Source: Aquatica leii | Lineage: Eukaryota; Arthropoda; Insecta; Coleoptera; Lampyridae | Direction: 5' to 3' | NCBI GenBank assembly: GCA_035610365.1 | Contig: CM069432.1 | Span: 107,403,529-107,467,528, forward strand | DNA length: 64,000 bases | Shown: piece after piece, positions 56,429-64,000 of the stretch | Layout of the letters: every line of letters starts with the position of its first letter | How positions within the stretch are numbered: the first letter of the stretch is position 1 | Notes under the pieces: model-generated | What the model was told of the DNA's origin: nothing | The model's database searches: none | What the model saw: only the letters and a program-made list of their open reading frames with translations | Program-made: the position numbers and the translations under genes

Positions 56429-57816
56429 CAGGAACCTAGATCGGACCGAAATAAAACTGAAAACCGGACCGAAACCGGTATTTTTAGTGTGACGGAAACC
56501 GGAACCGGAACCGAAATTTAGCTAATTTAGATTTATCCAACAACACATTCAGATTTTTTTAGGCGCGTCAGATTACAACTTACGCCACTCATCTGAAAAT
56601 AATACGTTATGCACTAAAACTAGTTCAAAGGCTTTTTGTTATTGCAGCCAAGCAAAATTTACGTTGCGGTTCAAAACTAAAGTCGGATAACTATTGAGCT
56701 CGTTGGACATATTATAAAGACGGTATAAGGATACAAAGAATAATTTTACAGAATATGGTGTACTATGGAATACGTTACCTTTGCAAGTAAATTCCCTAGT
56801 GTTACGTCGTGGTCGTTCTACAATTTGCAATATCTGTACATACATACACTGGAGAAAAACAACTATTCAAGTTTTGCTTTTATTGAAAAGATTTATTGTT
56901 TTACTTGTTCTTTAGATTTTCGTATATGTAGGTATAACACCTCCAATCTCACACAGACACGCCAAAGTAACGTTTCACGAAAGCAATTTACATAACTAAT
57001 TTAGCATTAACTGAAGAAATCGAGGCAGAAATAAAATAAGTTGTCGAATTGAGTTCTAAGAAAGCTAAATTTGGTATTTATACTTGCATTTCTTTTGTTT
57101 AATTAGTTGAAGTCTTGTTTTCGTTGCAGCAAGATAATCGTAATCGACTACAAAAAGTACATTTTGTTTTAGATCAGTGTCAAAACGAAGAAATAAAGAT
57201 TGATAATTATTTATTTATTGTAATTACTTTATTAACGATTTATTTTGTAGATGATCAAGAGTTTACCGCATAATTAAAGTCAACAGTCAATCTCCATTTT
57301 TTAAATAGTTAGGACCGGCCTGAAAATTTTAATTGCAAATATCTCGACAATCGGCGACTGTAGACCAAATCTTTAAAGAAAAATTTTCCATTTAACGTAC
57401 AAGGAAACTATTCTATGAGTTTGTACTCGTTTATCAGAAACAAACGTGAAATGAATTATATTTCTTGTAATATAGTCAAAACATAATAAACAAAATGATA
57501 ATAACATAAATTGAGGACTAAATAAGGTGATCTTTTGAACGAATGAATCTTCGGTTTATAATATCATCTGATAAGTTTGTAAAACACGTTTATATAATTG
57601 TCTATAACAATTAATCACTTAATGTTTGGTAAAAAATATCCATGATACTAATCTTTTCCTAACTTCTGTAAGCTTATGTTCAGTTGCATAAATCTGGAAC
57701 CGAAAAATACCGTTTCTGACTATAGGAACCTAAACCAGAACCAGAACCGTTAAAAAAACTTTAACTTAACCCAGAACCGTACCAGAACCGATACTACGTT
57801 TCGGTCCAGGTCTCTG
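56429..57816. mobile_element. Complete non-autonomous hAT element
   Basis: A perfect 8-bp direct repeat CTTTTAAT flanks the element (56421-56428 and 57817-57824). The left end reads CAGGAACCTAGATCGGACCG and the reverse complement of the right end reads CAGAGACCTGGACCGAAACG, a CAG-starting imperfect TIR typical of hAT. Both ends carry dense CCGGAACCG/CCAGAACCG motifs (56455-56515 and 57698-57790), the usual subterminal transposase sites. The 1.39-kb interior has no transposase reading; short frames at 56639-56845 and 56765-56995 match nothing. Confidence 0.85.
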
Positions 57817-57824
57817 CTTTTAAT

Positions 57825-58680
57825 GCAAAGTGATCAACAACTAGAAGGAGGCCAACAACTGTATAGTTTACTCTATTGTTGCAAAAGTAGACAATTGATC
57901 AATTGAAACTGTCAAGAGTCGTGACTTCAGATTGGTCCTGTTTTGTGCTTTTCACACAAGCGAATGCTTGTTTATCCTTTATGCTTTAAGTTTTTTGGCT
58001 CTCTTTTGTTGCCAATTTTTTTTAAGTTGCATCAGAAAGTTTCTACGATATGTCTACTTTTTATATTTAATTGTGTTTGATTTTGTTTCTTTTTTAATAC
58101 TTAATTTATGTTAACTCTATAAATAACGTGAAAATACAAACAACTATTTGCAGTGCTTGTATATACCACAGAGTTTGCATGTTTTTTTAGGTTGAAGCCA
58201 ATAACGACTTCTTTTGTATTTAGTGATTTATCGTTCTGATTTTTTCTGCTTTAGATTTAGCATTTTGATAAACTTTTTTCCCAATATCTGTACACTGCAT
58301 TACCTAAAAAACAAAAATCTTTTTAAAAAATACTTTTAAATTTAAGTATTTTTGTATTCTTGTTATGTGTCTCATATATAGGGTTTTCGATTTACCAAAA
58401 CCAAAATATAAAAAAAAATAAAATTTTAATAAAAAAACCGATGTCATGGAATTGTAAACCCAAGTACACTATTTCTTATTTAATCTAAGAAGTACATTTA
58501 CATTTAAGTATCATTACATTTTACTTGTTTTATGAGTAATTATAAAACCATAAAACGAGTAATAAGAAATAATAAGAAACAAGATTTTATTTATTTTAAT
58601 AAAAAAAACAGAACATCATAGCAAATGTTTAAACAAAATTGTCGTCTAATATTTGCTAATTGATATTGTGATATTTTGTT
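57825..58680. other. AT-rich spacer, no gene
   Basis: Nothing recognised. Confidence 0.4.
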
Positions 58681-58689
58681 ACACTCGGG

Positions 58690-59100
58690 TTAAATACTTT
58701 TTTTTAGCATTTCTACATTTTGACATGTTCGTCTAGAATAAATCTTAGATTTTAAATGTTTCCAAAGAAAAAAAATGTTGGGCGAAAGATCGGGGAATCT
58801 AGCAGAATTGTTAATTACACAATTTGGACTAATGACTTTATTGGAAAAACTGCCATTTAAGAATTGGCGCACATCTTGACTGTTGTGTGCGGGACAACCA
58901 TTCTTCTTAATCTAAATATCTATCAACAACTACAAGAAGCGCTTTCTTGGTATGTTTTCGAGTAGGAAAAATGGTCTTATAATGTGATGAGCTAATATTA
59001 CCACCCAAACAATAACTTTTTGTGAATATTGAATTCTGGTTTGTACAATTTGGTGTGCATTGTGAACGTGGATTCGTTCTTAAACTTCCTATCTGCATTA
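58690..59100 (-). pseudogene. Mariner/IS630-like transposase fragment
   Basis: On the minus strand: KNGCPAHNSQDVRQFLNGSF, then NSARFPDLSPNIFFLWKHLK. This is the family block QxDGAPPH...VRxYL...SPDLTPLDFFLWGHLK; the catalytic Asp of DGAP is Asn (codon in the region of 58900) and LTPLD has become LSPNI. Two of the catalytic-region positions are therefore lost. Upstream sequence to about 59100 is barely readable. No TIR found. Confidence 0.65.
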
Positions 59101-59737
59101 CATTTTTCAATCATATAGAAGCAATACGCATTCGTGGTATTTATAAATTATAAGTGCGAAATTTGTGTTTTTTTTAGATTTGCAACACTTTGGCGTTATG
59201 CAAACCAAAGTACTTCGCTATTGGTTTTTAACTTGCATTGAGATTTTTAGCTACTGCCGTTAAAACATTGAAAGTGTTATTTTCTTCGTTTGATGTAAGT
59301 TTTGATCGTATTGATTACTCTAACAATAAGTTAGTACTATCTCTGTAGTTTCAAACTTGTGTATTATTCTGTAAATCCCTGAAATATGCTGAGAGAATTT
59401 AAATATCATAAACCTAATTTTTTTAAAATACAATTTTTAATTTTTTTCCTACAAAATAATAGTTTACACTTATTTTCTAAAATAATTATAAAAACAAATA
59501 ATTCAACAATAAAGATTTAGCAATGAAATCTTTATGATGCGTTTTCCAACTCACCACCCAGTACAGCAATATTCTTTGCTTAATTGTCGTTTGTCACAAG
59601 ATTCTTTCCTTGTCTCGTTCTTCTTAACATTTTGACGTTAGTTATTTTATTTGTTCACACTATTCTCAGCATTTTCCAATACATTCAAATTTGGATTACT
59701 TCAGTTTCCATACCTCAATCTCCTTCAGTGTCTAGGC
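59101..59737. other. AT-rich spacer, no gene
   Basis: Nothing recognised. Confidence 0.4.
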
Positions 59738-60400
59738 CAGTGGTCGCCAACCCGTCGATCGCGAGCTACCGGTAGCTCGCAAAGGCAATTGTAGTAGCTC
59801 GCAACATATTTTATAAGGTTAAAAATCATAGATGCTTTCTTAAATTTCGCAAATTCTCACAATAAACAGAAGCAGTGGCGATACTGCAGTGAGCGATCTG
59901 CCACCTACGTCACCATGCTAGAATCGGGTAGGACCGCAGCGAGAACGATCTGGTCCGCTTTGAATGTAATATGGCAAGTAGTAGTAAGAAGGTGAAAACG
60001 TACCATTTTCATTCCGAATAGGAAGAACAGTATTTGTTCACAGAAGTTAAAGGCAAAAATGTATGTTTGTTGTGTAATACTTCTATCTCCGTTGCGAAAA
60101 AAGGGAATATTGAGAGGCATCATAAAACTGTACATTCGAATTTTGAAAAATCATTTCCATTACATTCTGCCGCCAGAAAGGAAAAATTGAAACAATTAAA
60201 AAACCAATTAAGTGGGCAACAGTCAATATTTTTAAAAGCAGTCGATAAAAATAAGGCTGCAACTGAAGCATCATACCGTGTGTCCCAGATAATTGCACAA
60301 AAGAAGAAACCTTATGAAGACGGGGATATGGTAAAACAGGCATTTTTAGAAGCTCCAGATTCGTTATTTGCTAATTTTATATTGTATTATTATATTTATA
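59738..60400 (+). mobile_element. hAT element, 5' fragment
   Basis: Begins CAGTGGTCGCCAACCCGTCG, a classic hAT terminus, followed by the palindrome GAGCTACCGGTAGCTC. A transposase start lies 230 bp in. Similarity stops near 60380 and no matching right end occurs downstream, so the element is 3'-truncated. Confidence 0.75.
59971..60380 (+). pseudogene. hAT transposase N-terminus with BED-type finger
   Basis: Starts at ATG 59971 (MASSSKKVKTYHFHSE), TAG where the family has Trp, then EEQYLFTEVKGKNVCLLCNT...HHKTVH, a BED/C2H2 zinc finger (C-x2-C, H-x4-H). The coiled region RKEKLKQLKNQLSGQQSIF and ATEASYRVSQIIAQKKKPYE-DGDMVKQAFLEA follow, as in GTF2IRD2/ZBED-like hAT proteins. The reading loses similarity after SLFANF. 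The catalytic domain is absent. Confidence 0.75.
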
Positions 60401-60441
60401 AGTGTACAGTTGTCGATTCGAAAGTTTGTAGAGGGTATTAA

Positions 60442-63425
60442 TAATTATTGTCTCTTCTTCTTGACAAAATTGCAGTAACGATAAACAAAAAATAATTTAT
60501 ATCTTTAAAAAATTTGTTTATCAAGCAGTTAACTAGTTTTAGAGGTACTTCTAAATCACTACATAATTTGATGTATCCGATAAAGCAGCAATTGAATCAG
60601 CAATTCTCTAAAACGTTGAGATTATTTCGAAAACCAACTTATACAACATAGTACACAGAAATAAAATACGATGTGTTTGTCAAAAATAAAATACTATATT
60701 GTAAAACGAGTGTTACAGTGACGACGATACAAAAATAAATTGTATATTGTTCATACTTCTTTCTCCGTTTTGCTTTAATTTACATTATGTGATATAATTT
60801 AATATATATATGATAAACATTATAATAAATGTATAGCAGCGATTTTCTATAGGTATGTTATAGTTGGTAACAATGATCAACATTTGCTTATTTTAGAATT
60901 TAAAATTTGAACATACTTTATATTGTTATTATTATTCTGATAATCTTAAGATCAAATAAAGTCAATACATTAGATCTGACATTTATTACTTAGTACCAAC
61001 CTTATAGATTACATACTCAAAAATCACTACTTTCGATTGCACAAAGTTGCACTTTGTAACAATGTTTTTTAGAAAAACAGTTGGACAAAGTAGTCATTGC
61101 ACATGCGAAATAGAGAAACTGTTTTGATTAATGCGTATTATTTTAGACGATAGCGATTTTAAGAAGAGCGTAAGAACAAAAATGTTATTACAGAATAGTT
61201 TATTAATATCATAACTAAAAAAGCTTACTAACTTGCTTTAAAAAATTAATCTTGGTATGAACGGCGCGCCTTTCATTGCGATCTGAAGATACTGACCGTT
61301 AAAAACAAACAAAATTAGATATAAAAAATGTGGAGTGTAATAAACTAATAGTCAGTTTTGTATTTTAAATAAATTTATTTTTTGCGAATTATTTTTTGTG
61401 ACTAAAAGATTAAAAAAACAATTGAAGTGTTTGCAATTTTTTTGTTACACGTACATTTACACATTATTATTAAGAAACATACGTTTATGTGTATCAACTT
61501 TCGTTAGTACTCACACACAAATGTTTCACAAAAAATTTAAATATGTAAATATCAAGTGATTATTTTCACATTTGGTGATTGACTTGCCCTAAATATCAGT
61601 TTTTATCGTACATACGGCGTAAGCCGTAAAAATGTACTTACTCATATGCGTAATGTTTTTTTAAAGTAAAATTCAGAATGTCATGCTTTTGATGTGGTTA
61701 ATTCACTTTATATTTTCGAACAACAAAAAGTAAATTAGTAGTGTCCCAAAGTATAGATTGTAAAGCAATAATTTCTCTTTGCACTGGGTAGTTATTTTGT
61801 CGCATAGCTTAACCTAGTGGAATTGGAAGAATAGATAATTCCTTCAATTATAATAGTCGCCTGTAAGTCTACATATTCATATACACGGCGACTATTAGTC
61901 TTGAATACGGCGTCAACTGGTAGCGACGGCTGGCGTCGCTGATGACTCACCTCACCGTTTCCTACTTACCAATTCACTCTTTCACATGTACATAAACAAC
62001 TGTAATTCGCATTTACGTAGATAGATTATGAAGGTATGAAATGCGTAGGGGTTGCTTATTTTAGACTTATTAGACTTATTGATTTTATTACGCCGCGTAT
62101 CATACTTAATTCCATTATCAGTATGCCAAATGGTTAAAAGGAAATTGCAATAAAACACTGAATGAGTTTTAACAACGTTAGTATCGATAAAAAATGATTG
62201 TTGAATGGTACGTCATTAGTTGATAAAAATGAGTCTATACAAATGTACACATCAAACACACCGATCTGATCGGCTTTGTTGAAATCTGCGTTTGATAGAT
62301 ATTTGATATAATTTATTCATAGAATGAGTGCAGTACCAATATGCCACATAAGAGGCTTATAGCTCCAGACACATTAAAATGACATCAAATATGCATATTG
62401 CGCTCTGAATTTGCTTGAGGATTTTGGTTAAAGACAGCTTTGTAATTCTAAATTTTAAAAGCTTTTATACTACCTACGTCGTGCATTTCCTCGTATTCAT
62501 TTTTCATGTATTTTTTGCTCGTTTCTTACGTATCACGTATGTAAGTACAACTTCAAACACTGAAAAAATTCTTATGTTTAAAATTGGTTACCTGTACTGA
62601 TTCTATAGTTGAGCTAAAAGATTTGAAAGTCAAGAACAAACTAACCACTACACACTTGTAATTAAAATGAAATTACTTTTTTGTATAGTCAATCTTACAT
62701 ATGATAAATAAAATAGTAATGCAGTAGAAATCGCTTAGGTAATAGTCGGTTATTAAGTAAAAACGTTTACAAAGTAAAAATTCCTACAGTCCAGGCATAC
62801 ATCAATACGGCACTTGTAAACATAAATTATTTAGTAGGTTCAGCTCGATTATTAAATAGTTTTTAACGGTAAAAAAGACGTTCAAAATTCGTGTCTGATA
62901 TAACATCTTAAGTAAGTTGTATACATTTTGTATGTAATCATTCGAGTATAAAAAGAAGCATCTATTGTTAAAGATTGAAGATTAAATATGCAGAAAAATT
63001 ATATTTATAACAGGTAGTTAACACTCTATCTAATGTTTATAAAAGTTCAAGTGTATAGTTAATTTTCTTTAAAATCTACACTACTCTTTCCATTCTCTAT
63101 AAAAACAACTAAAAGGGACAGTCCGGTAACAGTTTTACGTATAAAATATTTTATAAAATTTTTGAATAAGAAACTTTTTGACTTTTATAATAAGCTTACT
63201 AAGTAACTTCGATTAAAAAGTAAATATGTCAATAGTTCATTGAGATACTTACAATACTAAACACGCTGAACAGATGGAAATAAATCTCTCCCACAATTTT
63301 TTTATCGTTATCGTTTAATTCAAAGTATGCGGCAAAATTCCATTAAAAGTATGATTCACTTCGTAAAATTATTGTGTAGAAAACACTCAGACTTTTTAGG
63401 TACAAAGTAGAAAGGAGTTTCTTTT
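60442..63425. other. AT-rich spacer, no gene
   Basis: No family recognised. At 61850-61950 the motifs ATAGTCGCC and GGCGACTAT face each other and are followed by TACGGCGTC, CGGCTGGCGTCGC. This faintly recalls the GGCG-rich ends of E2 but without a (TA)n run. Confidence 0.4.
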
Positions 63426-63429
63426 TCTT

Positions 63430-63840
63430 ACTAATCCGTATAGCTGTAGAAAGAGAAAAACATCCATGTAATATGAACCGAAAAGTCGGTTTAATACTCA
63501 GTAAATCTTGGCTATCAGTATTAAATCCTCTAAGACAAAGAACAACGTTTTTGGAAAGAACACACACACTTACTATGAGTAATAACAAAAGCAGTCAAAC
63601 GGTAACATTCTCCTTTAATAACATTTACCACTCTAAAGATGCAAGTTGCAATATCTTGCGAAACGTCAGTTTGTTTGGGTTTACGAACAACAATATGGCA
63701 AAGGTCAAGTTCTACTTCTTGTTTTAGCTGTCAAGGAGAGATTAGGACCAAGCCTAAAAAGTCTGAGTGTTTAACTACGACGCGGTCTAAGCCAAAAGTC
63801 GCTTATAATTATAAACAAAAAAAAATCGCGAAAGATTTTA
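63430..63840 (+). mobile_element. PLE 3' tail fragment
   Basis: Starts with the last endonuclease codons and 3' flank (ACTAATCCGTATAGCTGTAG...AAAAACATCCATGTAATATG), shared with 31190 and 54900. It continues through AAATCTTGGCTA-CAGTATTA to the PLE repeat, skipping the TATAAATA segment (a deletion near 63605), and ends near 63810 with GCGGTCTAAGCCAAAAGTCG. Frames at 63473 and 63639 are by-products. Confidence 0.75.
63630..63670 (+). ncRNA. PLE-type hammerhead motif with core change
   Basis: ACT-CTAAAGA, stem II GCAAG/CTTGC, GAAAC-GTC-AGT. It shares the G-to-A core change of the 55158 copy, which suggests a common master. Confidence 0.55.
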
Positions 63841-64000
63841 TTTTACCTAAAAAGTACTTATAAATTGTGGTACTTTTAACTTAGTACCCGTATGTGTGCC
63901 TAGGACTTTTTTTACCAAGCACTTGTACCTGTATCTGTGTACCAAAATAAAAGTACCTATTACAACATTGTATATTTGTTAAGTATTTAATACGGTTCTA

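Noticed and set aside
1..64000. CRISPR arrays, bacterial operons, ribosomal RNA
   Set aside because: No regular spacer-repeat array, no tightly packed coding, and no rRNA-like stretch; base composition and transposon types point to an animal nuclear genome.

Overview
This window looks like intergenic, transposon-saturated DNA from an arthropod nuclear genome, probably an insect. It is very AT-rich, has no bacterial-style gene packing, and I found no intact host gene. Every open reading frame I can place belongs to a transposon: mariner/IS630-like (several), pogo/Tigger, a DDE_3-type transposase family, piggyBac, hAT, Ty1/copia, Penelope-like retroelements (PLEs) with GIY-YIG endonuclease, and a possible tyrosine-recombinase remnant. 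All carry stops, frameshifts or truncations. Translations and alignments were done by eye.

Layout. 0.7-2.3 kb: mariner-like element with about 90-bp terminal inverted repeats (TIRs). 3.1-4.6 kb: pogo/Tigger relic on the minus strand. 6.6-7.5 kb: DDE_3-type transposase relic that seems to contain an intron. 8.7-53.3 kb: an unbroken chain of large, mostly noncoding segments joined at long (TA)n runs. I call them E1 (8.72-14.31), E2 (14.33-23.68), E1' (23.70-29.29, an inverted near-copy of E1), E3 (29.32-34.14) and E4 (34.19-53.26). The two ends of each segment are inverted relatives of each other. Each family also has its own short motif repeated many times near both ends: GAGATCCG in E1, TGGCGTCC in E2, CCTCCG/GCCTCC in E3, GGCAGNTTCCAGGACA in E4.

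Other elements lie nested inside these segments. E1 and E1' hold PLE fragments and a small foldback. E2 holds a MITE and a piggyBac with TTAA target duplication. E3 holds a head-to-head PLE pair and the recombinase remnant. E4 holds a ZMYM/hAT-like fragment, a mariner-like element with a nearly readable transposase, a hammerhead motif, a pogo-like C-terminus, DDE_3 transposase pieces and a degraded copia. Beyond 53.3 kb lie a 5'-truncated PLE, a pogo helix-turn-helix fragment, a complete non-autonomous hAT element with a perfect 8-bp target duplication, another mariner relic, a hAT (BED finger) 5' fragment and a PLE tail.

Two signals stand out. The first is the chain of (TA)n-joined giant elements that share one architecture but have unrelated sequences. 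The second is a set of hammerhead-ribozyme-like motifs (CUGANGA, stem II, GAAAC-GUH), both in the repeat that follows each PLE endonuclease and in a second, unrelated repeat family. No host pathway or operon can be described here. The interplay is one of nested insertions and, for the non-autonomous elements, probable mobilisation by transposases supplied elsewhere.
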